Below are positions 23,332 to 35,326 of a DNA stretch of 64,000 nt, in pieces. Both the position numbers and the translations under genes were made by a program. The notes under the pieces are model-generated. The model did not search any database. It saw only the letters and a program-made list of their open reading frames with translations, and was not told the origin of the DNA. Numbering within the stretch: the stretch's first letter is position 1; each line of letters begins with the position of its first letter. The DNA lies in NCBI GenBank assembly GCA_031213475.1, contig JARUPZ010000011.1, positions 2,046,001-2,110,000 on the forward strand, given 5' to 3'. Origin of the DNA: Nereocystis luetkeana. Taxonomy: Eukaryota > Sar > Phaeophyceae > Laminariales > Laminariaceae.

Positions 23332-24904
23332 ACCTTCTACTGCTGTACTTGGTGATTGGTGATGAAAAATAAAACGCACGAGATGCGTAACTTCCACGAG
23401 ACAACGACGTAGGCTAGCGGCCACCACCCAACGCTCGAAAATCCAGAAATCCAAAACTGCCCACCCACCGCTGCCGACAAGACCCATCATCGAATCCTAC
23501 ACCATATCCTGTATATTACGCAGGTACGGCGTACAATTAATATTAGTATTTGGTACCTGGTATAACACTGATACCTCCGTGTACCTACGGGGTAGTGGGC
23601 TGGGTGTGTGCGCATTTGAGTAAGAAAATTGCCATTGCCACGAGCACCGTGTTTGTATGTATGCGTGGTAAAGACTACCGGTACTGGTTTCATACTATTT
23701 GCTCTTTTCTCTGTAAGAGAGCAGAGACGAGACCTCTCTCTGCACGCACCAGCACGTACAGCAAAGCAGTACAGAGCTCTGGTCTTTGGTACTCGAGTGC
23801 TGCTTCGTACACGTACGATGTGCATCGATATACCGGTGTAGCATCGATATACAACCGTACCTGGTATATTGGAGATGGCCCATTCAACACCAAGAAGAAG
23901 CGAATACGATACCGGTACGTTTCAGGGTGCTACTGCTGCACGTACTGCTGGCTGTCCATAAGAACTGCGTAATCTGTACCAGGTATACATTTTAGCTGTT
24001 GTACTCATTACTACTTGTACTTCAGTTTCAAAGTACATAATCGTATTGTTAATAATAATAGCTGAGTCGCATATTCTATTTTTAGTTTGCCATTTATTAC
24101 CAGGTATATATTTTTTCGGGCCCCTGACACCTGATGGAATCCGCGTTTTATGATCTACCCTACGATACAGCAGACAGGGCACTATTAATAATAAAAGTAC
24201 TGAAATGCTGTACTGCTGCAGCTGTACAACCTATACTGAGATAAAGGTGCATATTATTGGAGCTTGAAAGCAAGTGCCCCCGCCGTCATATTAGACCATA
24301 CCTATAAAGAGTTATAACGTCATAACCCATAGCCCCCAACCGCCTGTGGACTGTGGACAGAGGCAGAGGAACCTACTGGCACTACGAAGTGACGAAAATC
24401 CAAAAGCTGGAAAAATCGAAAATTCCAGTTCCAAGAATTTTTATTAATACATGAATACAGAGTATAAAAAAAAATAGAGGAAAGAGGTACCGCTAGGGTG
24501 GTTAGTCTCCAAGATAAAGATTCCCCCAAAAAATCCAGGTTCGGGAAGCAAGGAAGCGCTCAAACAATACTCGTAGAACCGGGAACCCTCGTTTAAAAAT
24601 AGTGTCCCCCGGTACTTTTGTACTGACCCCCCAATCTGCGCTCTACACCATCATACCATACGATACGACGATACGACAAGCGCGAGACCAAACAGGTCTG
24701 GTATCTGGTATTGGTATTCTACCTCCTGTGCTGATCCATCAAGCAAGTACTTGCACGTAAAAACATATCGGTAAATCATACCAGTATGAATGATATGATG
24801 AGTACCAGGTATTATTAATAGCTAATGAGTACATACAACTGCTATAGGAGGAGCAGAGGTAACAACACACAGACTGCAGGACACTGAACAACAGACACAC
24901 TGAC
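23332..24904. other. Intergenic
   Basis: Rich in TACCWGGTA (23552, 23857, 23977, 24100, 24804) and TACTGCTG motifs. A minus frame at 23380-23490 (MMGLVGSGGWAVLDFWIFER) is moderately protein-like but isolated. No gene called. Confidence 0.4.
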
Positions 24905-25251
24905 CTTCCTCCTCGAATCTTGAAATCGCGAACCCATGCCCTCGGCGCAGCTCCGACCATATGCCTCAACATTTTGACTCCTTCCAGAGCTGGCACGCCC
25001 GATCGCTTCAGCATGGCCACTGCCTCCGCCGCAGATGGTCGCTTCTCCAGGTCAACGCCTGCGCTGGTCGGAGTCGTGCGCTTGGCAGACCTATTGCCGC
25101 TACTCGTCGGAGAAAGCGGGGGTGTCCATTTGGAGATTGTGGGAGAGGCAGCTCCATCTGTTGGGGTCATGGACCAGAGCAAACCTCCGCAGCTCTGGGG
25201 GCGTTGCAGGGGCTGCTGGGGCTTGTCCATTTTGTCCAGCTTGTCCATCAT
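24905..25251 (-). CDS. Putative first exon of an unknown gene
   Basis: On the minus strand an ATG-ATG pair at 25251 opens a frame (MMDKLDKMDKPQQPLQRPQS) of about 115 codons with GC-ending codon choice, unlike the AT-rich surroundings. The middle is Ser/Thr/Pro-rich and probably disordered. The end is more structured (AVAMLKRSGVPALEGVKMLR, then AAPRAWVRDFKIRGG). A splice donor, AAG/GTCAGT, lies at the 24905/24904 boundary, where the protein-like character stops. The frame stays open upstream to 25542, but that part looks like 5'UTR. No domain is recognised. I could not find exon 2 among the AT-rich sequence to the left, so the gene may be broken, or its later exons may lie far off. A head-to-head partner could be the exon at 26541. 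Confidence 0.45.
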
Positions 25252-25689
25252 ATCCGTCTTGAGCGAGAGAGCCCAAGAGAGGCGGAGGGAAAGGAGAAGA
25301 CAAAGAAGGGTTTGCTTTTTGGATTGTGTTTGGGTTGCATGTTTATTGGGGTTGTATGTTCTTTCTTGCTTGCCAAGAGGCGCCACGGTTCCATTTGAAC
25401 TGCACAAAAGAAGCAAAAGGTGTTGTAGACTCGTCTCATACCTAGCTAGAGAATGCCAGAGAGGTGATAGCCAGCCCACAGCAGCAGCAGAGCAGACAGC
25501 AAGACTGAAAGCGGGAGGCTCTAATTCTTTCGTGTACACCACATATTTATATGCATATGCGAATATACGTGAAATGGTTTGATCGATCAGTGGCTTAGTG
25601 GCTAGGGTGGTCGTCGATCAGTGCGTACGCGTTCGACGTACAAAGCGACAAAGCGGAGCCGGGAGAGCGGGTTCTTCTTCGGGCACGAC
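25252..25689. other. Possible 5' flank of the minus-strand exon
   Basis: GC-balanced sequence open in several frames. It contains GCAGCAGCAGAGCAGACAGC near 25480. No separate gene supported. Confidence 0.3.
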
Positions 25690-26410
25690 CTATGACATGC
25701 AACATGAATGTCGCGATCCAAAGAGAAGGCGAAATTGCCTCAAGCTTGGCCTTTCGAGCGGGCTTGCCTCGCCCCTGAGCGCGCAAATCTACTCCGTTGG
25801 CTGGTCTTCAGAGCGGGGATCTTCGCGAACTTTGTGTTTCATGGGTCACGAGTCGCGAGAGTTTGCCGACATCAAACGAGGCCAGAGACAGCTCGGCGGT
25901 CATAGCAGGTGCTCGACAGACCTTCCTCTTTGATGACGAAAAAAGAGCGACGAAAGTATTTCCACCTCGCAACGCGAGCGGCCAGCGGTGCTCATCATAG
26001 TTACGCATCATTGGAAGCAACACAAGATACACGAAGGCATTCCCGATTCCGAGCTCTTTTGTCCTCGATATTGCCGGAATGTATCATACCTGCGTGGCGC
26101 CTGCGGAACAAGCTCCGCGCTCGGTGGCTGTCGCGGATGATGTGGGCAGGCGTGGAACTAATCGGCGGAGGAGCCACGATCTCCGCCTGACTGGCTTCAG
26201 CTCCTTCGGACCATGCTCAGGCTTCGCATTGGTAGCGCCTTGGCTGAGGACTTCCATACGCAAAGCCTGCGCTCGGGGAACGCTTCGGCTGTGGCGTGGT
26301 TGCGGGTCGCGGTTGCCTGTGCGAAGTTGGAGAAAGAGCATGCAATGTGGTGGTCTCCCACGCAAGTTATGAGATACGCCCGCGGCTGTCGTCCAATTGA
26401 ATCTTTATAG
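25690..26410 (+). pseudogene. Decayed coding segment, possibly tyrosine-recombinase-like
   Basis: Protein-like plus-strand stretches occur in different frames with stops between them: WPFERACLAPERANLLRWLV near 25746, PECIIPAWRLRNKLRARWLS near 26070, and a C-terminal piece at 26213-26410. The last piece has FHTQSLRSGNASAVAWLR followed by MWWSPTQVMRYARGC and a stop. This resembles the end of DIRS/Crypton-type tyrosine recombinases, where an (H)SxRxGxA segment is followed by a W-S....Y motif. The resemblance is by eye and short. If it is right, R (in SLRSG) and Y (in MRYAR) would be the catalytic pair. The frame breaks indicate a dead copy or unrecognised introns. Confidence 0.2.
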
Positions 26411-26540
26411 AGCATTTTTGTCCCCGTACCCCTAAAGACCTAAAACATTTTATAAAGCAATTGGTTTCTATTGGAACACCTGGTTTTGCTCTCTCTCCAA
26501 GACAGAGACTCTGCCATCTGCCGGCCACGATCGAGGGGAT

Positions 26541-26649
26541 CATGGCTAGGGGATCCAAAACGTCGCAGAAGCGGAAGCCCTCTGCCCACAAGGCGGACGC
26601 GGATGGCATGGAGCTCAACAGTTCCGGCACGCGGGACGCCAGCGCTCGT
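26541..26649 (+). CDS. Putative first exon of an unknown gene
   Basis: The ATG at 26541 (context GGGATC before it, G after it) opens MARGSKTSQKRKPSAHKADA, then DGMELNSSGTRDASA. The frame reaches a canonical donor, C/GTGAGTT, at 26649/26650. Codons are strongly GC-ending and the peptide is basic then polar, as in an unstructured nuclear or cytosolic N-terminus. The exon ends in phase 1. The next exon is not certain: the best downstream candidate (27379) begins in phase 0 and so does not join directly. No family recognised. It lies about 1.3 kb from, and divergent to, the minus-strand exon ending at 25251. Confidence 0.38.
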
Positions 26650-27378
26650 GAGTTGCTTGTGCCGCTTTTCGTGTTTCCACCACGCACACAGGATCGAAAG
26701 CAAATCTGTGCACTGCAGCAGTACTCGTAGCAGAAGCAGCAGCGCCTTGAGAGGGCGGACGACAGCTGTGAACCACGCCCGTACGATCGTCCTTTCTCCA
26801 CACGAATCACCGCTATCAGAGAGAGGGTTTCCCACACATGCCCCCCCCCCCGTCTGCTTCGCTGAGGTCTTTGTGCTGCACGCCATTTGTTCTCAAATGT
26901 GCCAAGAAAGTGAACCGGCCGTCAGTCCAAATGTTCCAAGACAGAACAAGTTGGGTCGGCGGCGGCGGATAGACAGCAGACAGATGCGCTCGTGCAAGTC
27001 CGTCGTATGTACAGCTGCTGATGTCGTTTTGTCTTGGTGGGCAGTGAGCAGTCGCGAAAGGACTGGCATACGTACCTTTATCGGAACAGGTAGTGGGCAG
27101 CGGGCAACGATCGGTCTCGAATTGGGTTGGGTGTGGTTGGTTCGACGGCTCGTTCATTCCGAAAGCAGTGAGGTCACGGAATCAGGTCTCTCTCATCGTG
27201 CAGTATGAAAACGTTTACGTAGCGTTTGCAAGAAATGAGATGCGTGATCATCCATCCGCACACCGGGCTGTGGTCTGTGGTGTCGCTTGTCGCTTCTGCA
27301 TGGTTTTGTGTCATCTTGCCTTGTGCATGGCCTTGTACTTGGTTCAATTGTGTCAGTGCTGCATGCAGCCTGTCGAAG

Positions 27379-27473
27379 GCACGCTGCACGATGGCGAGGG
27401 CTGTGGTTCAGCACGAGAGATTCGCCAGAGTTGTCGAAACACTGCCCTCGCTCACAAAAACGCTCGAATCCAT
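27379..27473 (+). CDS. Possible internal exon
   Basis: Bounded by an AAG acceptor (27376-27378) and a CAT/GTGCGT donor. It reads ARCTMARAVVQHERFARVVE, then TLPSLTKTLES, a plausible amphipathic helix. An ATG at 27391 could also be a start. It cannot be joined in phase to the 26541 exon without another exon between. Weak call. Confidence 0.2.
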
Positions 27474-27804
27474 GTGCGTGTGCGTACTGTTGTTTATTGC
27501 AGTGATTACGCAATCGTGAACATGGCAGATTTTTCCGCGGCAAGGATGAAAATTAAGTTGAAATGTTGATTTTAATTACTGATGTATACCGGTAGCTAGT
27601 ACCGGTAGGTCATACCTGGTATTTTGTTCGATTTGTTATTTCCTGGTACGGTATTAGGGCGCGTCTTAACGAGAAACCTTTTTCATCACAATCGAACAGG
27701 AAAATAATAATTTGATTTGATTTGAATGTAATTTCGTGACAATTTTTCCTCTGGGTCCTATCGATGAATGTCGTATACCTGGTATATAAAAAGATCACGA
27801 ATAT

Positions 27805-28142
27805 TAGAGGGCAACCAACGAGGCGAGCGACGGCCCGCGCCCTCCCCGGGGCGCCGCGGTCAGCGGCCGATTGTTTTTGCCGGCACCGCCGAAGAGGCTA
27901 TCGCACTTGGGGCGTCTTGGGTGTCTGGCGCAGCCCCGAAGCCCCATGCAGGCAGCAGCGACGGGGATACAGCGATGGAACTTCTGAGCGAAGTCGTGAC
28001 CTGGTCGGTGCTCGTGTGGTTTGCGAGGCAAAGAGGGATGAACAACTGGGTTTGCGACGGCCTTGTAATTTGTTTGAGGCGCCGCGGGTGTTCTACTCTG
28101 TCCAAGGGACCGTCGGACCTCGCGCTGCGGGTGCTCCGGTGA
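27805..28142 (+). CDS. Open, GC-rich, exon-like segment
   Basis: Open from an acceptor-like TATTAGAG near 27807 to TGA at 28140. It includes QRPIVFAGTAEEAIALGASW and DTAMELLSEVVTWSVLV. After the stop the same frame resumes with MVNLTCEAVDNTAQVFVACF (from 28158). Several other frames are open too because of the high GC, so the reading is uncertain. It might be part of the same unit as 26541 and 27379. Confidence 0.18.
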
Positions 28143-28269
28143 CCCTGTCTCTCGGGAATGGTGAATCTCACCTGTGAAGCAGTCGACAACACGGCTCAAG
28201 TTTTCGTGGCTTGCTTCGGTTTCAGGAACATGCCACGTCGAGTTGGACGAACTCCCCAAATCGAATAGC

Positions 28270-29804
28270 ACGGAGACCAAAAGAAGTCCCGAAAGACGTC
28301 TTGTCGAATTCGTTTTTTTTTGTTTTATTCGAATCAAATGTCAAAATGCCTGCTTGGTGATTCACTTCTCGACCAATCAGATGCAAATAAAATCAATACG
28401 TAAAAAGATTGGCGGAATATTATTTTAAAAAAAACTCGTTAAGATGGGCCCTTACGGAGTGCACGAGTATTATCTGTGCTGTTACTTCGTCATTTCACTC
28501 ACACTTGAACCACAGCAGTTCACAATGTAAATGTGACCACAATGCATATGCGACAAGTGAAGGATATGATATGCATTTATCGTATGCATCGTAGTTCTGA
28601 GTTGTTCTTGTTCGTGTTGTCCCTCTCTAAACCTACCCACTCGGAATACAAACTACTTTGAAATACAGGCACAGATAAGAAGATCTTGATACTTGACACG
28701 ACGCGTAATTTTGCCTGGTATTTAAGGGTGATGGTTTGGGTACTGGTTCTGGCACATACCTGGTACAAGTACAACCTTAACCTTCGATGGGTGCGTGAAG
28801 ATGTCGAGAGCGAGGTTGAGCGAGCACGATTATGTCTACCCCTGGTGCGTTTTAACCTTTTGATTCTTATTACGAGATCTACTCCTTTACCAGTGTTGCC
28901 GACTCTGAGGTATACCAAGTACGTAGCCAACCCTTGACAAAAACGGCACCGTCTCGCGCCGTGGCCATGCTAGTGCAGTCGAGGCCGGCGGGCACGATTG
29001 TGGAAAAGTCGAACCCAAGCGTGAACCTGATATTGAAAAATATCTACAAACGCTGAGAGGGCGTCAAGGGGTCAATGCAGCGATTTCCTAGGCTGTGCAA
29101 CCTGAGCTTGTTAGTAGAGTCTGTACTTGAAAAAAACAAAGCACTCGTACTTGGTACCGGACATAATTTAGCCTGTGATGTTATGTGTCGAGGTTATCCT
29201 GCCTTTCTCATTCGTATGTGCCAGGTATACCGGTATATTACTGTGTCAGGTAGTCCGTAAGCCCAGCGCCATTGTAGAACTACGGCTGTTAATTTCTGTG
29301 TATGCATCAGATAGTATGAACTGTGGCTTGGAGCTCGCGCGGCAGGATCTTTGTAACTGTCAAGTTGAGTGTGTTGGTAGATGGGGGGCGGCCAGTGTTG
29401 CGTTGTTGTGCTGCTGTCTCGTCGCCAAATATACTGCGTCGGGTGATACACTAGACTCCAATACACACATTATCGTGTGATATGTTTGGTTTGGTAGACG
29501 TCGTTCTCCGTGGCACTCTTTTTTAGGTGACGCCGCGTGAAAAAACAACCGGGTAATCAAGTAAAAAGAGGCTTTCGCCATATTTTAATAGGAAGGGGTC
29601 CCTATTTTTGTGGCGCAGTCAAAACTAGAAACTCGCATAGCACCAGATGAAGTGAGATGTGCAACAACAGTTATCACTTCGAGTATCAATATCCACACAT
29701 ACAACAGATCACGACACGATTTAGTTCATCTTGAATCTAATCAGATCCTACGTATCATCTAGAATCTACAAGAATGTAGATCCTACGTACCTGATGCTGC
29801 TGTG
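28270..29804. other. Intergenic
   Basis: AT-rich, no gene supported. TACCTGGTA near 28757. Confidence 0.4.
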
Positions 29805-29950
29805 CAAGAGCCTTATCATACAGATCATACGGATCCCACGCTAGATAAAATATGTGCCCAAGAGCCGTGCCATACGTATCATACAGATCACACACTAAAT
29901 TCAACATGTGCGCAAGAGCCCTTACCATACAGATCATACAGATACCACCG
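29805..29950. repeat. About 66 bp tandem repeat, 2-3 units
   Basis: Units contain CAAGAGCC, ATACAGATCATACGGATCC, and a CAC-TA-ATAAAATATGTGC segment. They begin near 29805, 29862 and 29910. Smaller ATCATACAGATC repeats lie inside. The array lengthens a spurious open frame here. Confidence 0.65.
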
Positions 29951-31610
29951 GGTAAGTATGACACTGACCGTGCAGATTATTTACGTGAAGGATTTATCTG
30001 CCTCGCAAGATCTAGATAATAAAGGTGGGGGTTGGTTTCGGTCTGTGCGGCGCGTGCACTCGTACTACGAGCGAAAAAAGGATGAGGATTCGATTTGGAC
30101 TTCACACGCCAGGGAGGAGGCACAAAACGGCAAAGAACGGAGACTGCTTGCGGGCATTGATGTACCGCTGGATACAGCAGTAGGCACACTGTCTCCGACA
30201 CAGCGCTACGTAGTAACGTACATAAATCGCACCGGGTACCTGTTTTTTTGTGATCCGTCAACCTGGTGTTACCTACAAGTATACTATTCACATTATGCAG
30301 GGTTACAGGGTACAGGGTTAAAGAGGACTGAGGGGCCTATTAATGCTATGAACGGTATAAGTTTTGCAAAACTACTGACTGCAAGCCTTTTGAGGACTTC
30401 CTGGGAAGAATTGTCTAACAACTACCTGGTACCTGGTATGCTTTTAGAGCTTCGGCTACGTATGGTCACACTGCTTGTCGCAGAGCAAAGTGGGCTGCGA
30501 AAGGAACGGTTTAGACCACGACCGCAACCATGATACTATTAATACCATCAATACAACTGCTGTACCCGTACTGCCGTGAGCTCACGCAATAGAAGAGCTC
30601 TAGGCTCCACGTTTCATATTTCATAAAGCCCGCACTCACCAATTTTTGTTTACGGTCGCTGTACCCATTAGCAGTATGTACCAACGGGCCTTTCACGTTT
30701 TGATGTTTAGATGTTTACATCAGCCCGTTTTAACGTTTTAGTCCGTCTACGGGTAGAGTCCAGAGCTGTACGCAGCAGTTACAGAGCACTGGCAAGCGGT
30801 AGCACCATTCCTGTACTGGTGTTGATACATCAGTAGTAGTAGCTCTATACCAGACCACGGCTGTAATATGGTACCAGGTAACTATTAAGGTTGCCGCGCT
30901 GACCCGTCGCTGTGACGCGGGGGTATTAGTATTAATAGTAGCTTAACAAGTAAGAAGGTATTGCCTGGCATGTAATAATCTTCTGACCGTCGCTCTTACG
31001 CGGCGGTAGTGACGTAACAACTAATAACGTTGTGGGTTGGGAGTGGGAATCGTTGGAATCGTTGGAGTCTCCTGCTGGTCTCGGCAGGAGGCCTCATTGA
31101 ACGCTTTTGTCATATACCCAAGATATACCTACAATAGTGTATAGTACCGCTCTGGCCGAGAATGTAATGCCTATTTGATATTGACATCAGATTCCAAACG
31201 GGCGCCATATCCCGGCAGAAGCCAGAAGCCAGAGAGGTAGTTAATACCGCAAAAATGATCCCACACTCCGTACAGAGAGCGAGCGCCCGCTCTGAAGAAA
31301 TCTGGCCACATACGAAGAGGAGGCTTGTTTTTTCACGGTAAGTAAAAAACATTGACCCAAGAAACCGTGCTGAGATCGTGTGCCAAACTAAATATGATAC
31401 CCAATATAGATGATACCTGGTGTCCAATAGGAGCCTGTCCTTTCAATCGTACCAATATCAACAACGTAAGAATTGGGCCTCGACGCCAAAATGGACGTTT
31501 CTGGCTTTTTATACGAAGTATTTGCTGCAGGTGCCTTCTGTATTTCACACATCGGACAGATCAGATCCCATTGCACGTGTAATTATATAGATATATCGGG
31601 GTGCAGATCC
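29951..31610. other. Intergenic
   Basis: A plus frame stays open to 30533 but begins at GTG inside the tandem repeat and has AT-rich, non-coding-like codons. TACCWGGTA pair at 30423-30437, TATTAATA at 30536 and 30925. No gene supported. Confidence 0.4.
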
Positions 31611-31952
31611 GGTCGCCCCGGTGGTTCAAGTGGTTAACCTCGAATTCTACTTGTTGGAGTCCTGGGTTCGAGCCCCAGGTGGGTCGGACTTTGACTTTAT
31701 TTGCAAAAATAAAAATAAAAAAGGATTCAATTGTTGAGAGCGCCTTGCAGCGTGGGTAGGCACAATTCGATGCGAGTCGACGAGGGAAGAAAAGGCTGAA
31801 ATCATCTCGCGATAAAAATGAAGGCACGTACCGTAGCGGGAAGGGGGGAGAAGAGCCTGCTATGTGACCCCGGATCTGAGTTACGAGTTGGAAGGAGAGA
31901 GAGAAGATGTGCGAAGATAATGAACGGGATGAGAAAAAAAAAAAAAAAAAAA
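31611..31952 (+). mobile_element. SINE-A copy 5, full length with poly(A)
   Basis: Starts GGTCGCCCCGGTGGTTCAAG and ends GATGAG followed by about 18 A. AGATC occurs just before the head and just after the tail and may be a short target duplication. Confidence 0.92.
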
Positions 31953-32100
31953 GATCTCTCACTTATTAGATGTGCAGGATCTATCAGCTGTAGATCATAT
32001 TTTGTGGGTGGGATCTGTATGACTGCGGCTCTTGTGCACATGCAGTGTGTCTGGGATCTGAATGGCCCTTGCACATAGAGCAGTAGTCTGCGGCAGTAAT

Positions 32101-32319
32101 TTTTATTTTTATTTTTTGCTCATCCCATTCATTATCTTCACCCATCTTCTCTCTCTCCTTCCAACTCGTAACTCAAATCCGGGGTCACATAACAGGCTCT
32201 TCTCCCCCCTTCCCGCTACGGTACGTGCGTTCATTTTTATCGCGAGAAGATTTCAGCCTTTTCTTCCCTCGTCGACTCGCATCGAATTGTGCCTACCCAC
32301 GCTGCAAGGCGCTCTCATC
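32101..32319 (-). mobile_element. SINE-A copy 6, 5'-truncated
   Basis: Reverse copy retaining body and tail but lacking the tRNA head and linker; it stops at GCGCTCTCAT. 5' truncation is the usual result of incomplete reverse transcription. Confidence 0.85.
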
Positions 32320-34559
32320 TACGGTAGTATTAATATTACATCATGAGCTATGTCAGTAGATTGCTAGATAGATCGGTCGTGATGTATCCGATATATGCTC
32401 TACCCGGTATTTCTATTTGTAATAAGAAGTTTGTTCCAAAAAATGTGGGTACGAGTATCATCCGAAAACGTGTGTAAGAGAACGGCACTACTTCGGCGAG
32501 GCCTGCCGTATTCTACAGTAGAACTATCATTTTTTTTTTCAAGAGAAAACGTGGAATTCATGCTTGAAATCGTGGTCGTGGTCGATGGATTATCTTCGCC
32601 CGGCAGCACTGCATTTCCGCTGCTGCTGCTGCTGCTGCGGTATCACTGCTGTGTTCTTGCGATGTGACTGCGGTATGATGGCATGATACCTCCGCGGTGT
32701 CCGAAGCTGATGTCGCTGTTGTTCCTGTTGCCTTCACAATAACCCATTGAAACAGTGGTTTCCTTCTCCCCAGCGACTGCTTGTCTCGCAGTGGGTGGGC
32801 GCGTACCGTAAACGTCGCTAGTACTGTATGAATATATTTACCATGAATACTTTCGCTCCCGTGGGAGTACGGTCGTAGTTTCGATCATTTAGTTCTTACC
32901 TGGTATATTTTTAGCGCACCCCTCGATGTGCGACACCGTGGCACTGCTGCTGCTACTGCTTTGCAAAACTGGGGACCAAAGTACGGAAAGTGATTTGAAC
33001 CTCTTTGCTCTTGTACAATTATGTGTAAGCGCGCCCCCGTGCGATACGCACCCACCCGTCTGTGATATCGAAACAAACCAGAGCTAAAGCAATAGCATTG
33101 TAAGAAAATGTAGACGGAACATGTTACGTAACAAACGCTACACGAATTTAAGGCCTATAAAATCGATTTCCACCGCATTCTCCCTCACTAAGCCTGACTT
33201 ATCTCTTCATGCGAGTAAGTCAGGTACCCCGATGAGACGCTTGAGTATCCAAGTTTTACGTCCGACTTTTCGGTACTGAACTCAGCATGCAATGATCGGC
33301 ATTGCTCTCATCGTTCCTTCTTGGCTGTTTTCTAAGCGAGAGTTTTACAGGTTGTTGAACACGAGGTAATTCCACTTTTTTTCTTTTTTCGGGGGATGAA
33401 AGCAAAAATCGAACCACGGACCTCGCTCTTCATAATCTCACGTCCTGCCGTCGACGCCATTGTAGGGAAATGTAGGCCAAAAATGTTACGTTACAAACGC
33501 TACACGAATTCAAGGCTTATAAACTTGATTTCCATCACAGAAGGGTATGGCTGTTCGCACGGTGTGACGTCGTGAGGGGGGGGGGGGTAGCTCCTGGGTA
33601 TCCCCGGGTACCACTCCAAGAAATTTGCAGCATTACGGGTAGTACGCCGTCGGTCTACCCACTATCGAAGTGCCGTCCTTGCCATCCCCCTTACGCGATC
33701 CTTCTCTAACTCGCGTCGTTGTTCGTTGTATCGCTCTGCTGTGCGAAACTGCTGCTGTAACTACCCGTGAGGAGGAAGGAACCCTCGTGCGGAAAGTGAA
33801 AGAAATCACTTCGTTCTTGTATGTTTTGCGCACCCACCCGCGAAACACCGGGGGGTACTACTGGCAGTGCTGTGTGAAACCGGGGCGCTACTGCCGTGCG
33901 AAACTGCTGCACTGCCGTGCGGAACTATCACAGCGAGCAACGCGGTAACCTGTATCACATCATCACATCTCTCTAGGATGAAAAATATGTAGTACAGGAA
34001 TACGTACTTGTAGAGACACTGAATGCGCAGTTTGGTCGGTGAGAAGAAAGAACGGTTTCATGTGAAATCAAGGACAGGAACGGCTCCAATCGATGTGCTG
34101 TGTACTGCTGTAGTGTACCTGGTACGGCAGTATGAGTAACTTCGTTTTGATATTCCGGGCACTACCTCGTACCAGGTACGCCTTACAGTCCTGATACTGC
34201 CATACTGAGATTACAAGTATCAACATCCTGGAGTTGATTGACGATTACCGAAGGTTTCGATGGTACAGCAATGTAGCTCCCCAATTCACGCCCTCGTTTG
34301 ATGGCTTCCACCCATAGTCCACACTAAAAAAATCACCTGGTCACATATATGGTTCAATCTACTGTAATGATCAGTAGACTCATCTCCAACGATACTGCAG
34401 TCACGTTCTCCAACAGTCGTTTTTATTTTGTTTGTCGTTGATTATCACTTTTAAGTCGTACGATGGCTCATCTGGAGGACCTTCCGGAAAAGACAAGCCG
34501 TTGCCAGCCCCCCCCTCCCCCCGGTCCATGCATGCCTTGATGTTTGTCCCGCCAAGGGT
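32320..34559. other. Intergenic with a duplicated segment
   Basis: Segments 33095-33180 and 33462-33542 are direct repeats (AACAAACGCTACACGAATT, then AAGGC, TATAAA, TTGATTTCC), about 365 bp apart. Between them the minus strand has GTCCGTGGTTCGATTTTTGC, a B-box-like motif, so a further SINE-like element is possible. A (CTG)n run lies at 32620 and a Disp-C core fragment at 33975-34080. Confidence 0.45.
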
Positions 34560-34735
34560 TCATTCGCCATCCGCGCTGCTCGTCGATGTGTGTTGTTGTA
34601 TCGAAGTATGAAATAGGCCAACTCGCGCTTTCAGCGATCGAAGAAGGTGCTTGCACAGGAGATACGAATCCCGAATATCATCCAACAGTGATGACAGTCT
34701 AGCCTGGAGTCCAGGGTAGTCTAACCGTACCCGGC
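34560..34735 (-). CDS. Exon-like fragment, function unknown
   Basis: Minus frame ending in TGA at 34560-34562 reads LDYPGLQARLSSLLDDIRDS, then YLLCKHLLRSLKARVGLF. It is helical and protein-like in an otherwise poor region. It has no clear start; GTTAG before ACTACCCTG could be an acceptor. It may be the last exon of a gene, or a captured fragment. Confidence 0.18.
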
Positions 34736-34828
34736 ATTCCGTTTGATATACAAGTAATACTTCGAAGTGCATGTACAAGGTATTACTGTGCATGTACTTC
34801 GTATTATACAACATATGTACTATTAATA

Positions 34829-34925
34829 TTAACCCTTTGAAGACCGCAGTCCCATTTTGGGGACAAACTACTTGGAATTTGACTGGTTTGTCCCCAAAAA
34901 CGGGACTGCGGTTCTAGAAGGGTTA
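34829..34925. mobile_element. MITE-B copy 3
   Basis: TTAACCCTTTGAAGACCGCA and GTCCCATTTTGGGGACAAAC face TTTGTCCCCAAAAACGGGAC and TGCGGTTCTAGAAGGGTTA. One of the best-preserved palindromes. Confidence 0.88.
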
Positions 34926-34974
34926 CTACTACATAATGTGACTACCAATACTGAACGTGTACTCTGCGTATATC

Positions 34975-35065
34975 TCATCTCTGGTGTGAAAAATCAGAAC
35001 CAAGTTACAAGGTGTGCTCGATATTGTTGAGTGGAAAGTTTGGTTTCATGCGAAGACACCAACAG
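34975..35065 (+). mobile_element. Disp-C core fragment
   Basis: TGGTGTGAAAAATCAGAACC, then GTTTGGTTTCATGCGAAGAC. Diverged relative of TAGGATTGAAGAATCGGCAC and AACGGTTTAATGTGAA. Confidence 0.4.
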
Positions 35066-35326
35066 CAATTGTGTAGCAGCAGCAGTACGTACGCACTTGC
35101 ATAGCCGTCCTCCTTCCAGTGTTCAACATTCTGCATCATAACATGATGATGTACCAGTACGGTATATCATACCTGGTACAATCATGCCTTATGATCTGAT
35201 ATGATGGTCGATTCGCGCACGTCTATTTCGTCTGTTTGTGTATTAACTATCGCAAGTTTGGTACCTGGCTAGCCATAACCTATACAAGGGCGGTGCTGAC
35301 AGTAGTAATTAGGTAATTATCTACTA

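Noticed and set aside
29802..30533. A 243-codon plus frame
   Set aside because: It begins at GTG, not ATG, is lengthened by a tandem repeat, crosses a TACCTGGTACCTGGTA repeat, and has AT-rich non-coding-like codons. No family resemblance.
31561..31962. Long frames through SINE-A copies (also at 8753, 17184, 21833, 22804 and 32062)
   Set aside because: The same peptide (for example SSPPFPLRYVPSFLSREDFS) recurs at each SINE because the SINE body is open in that frame. The element is non-coding.
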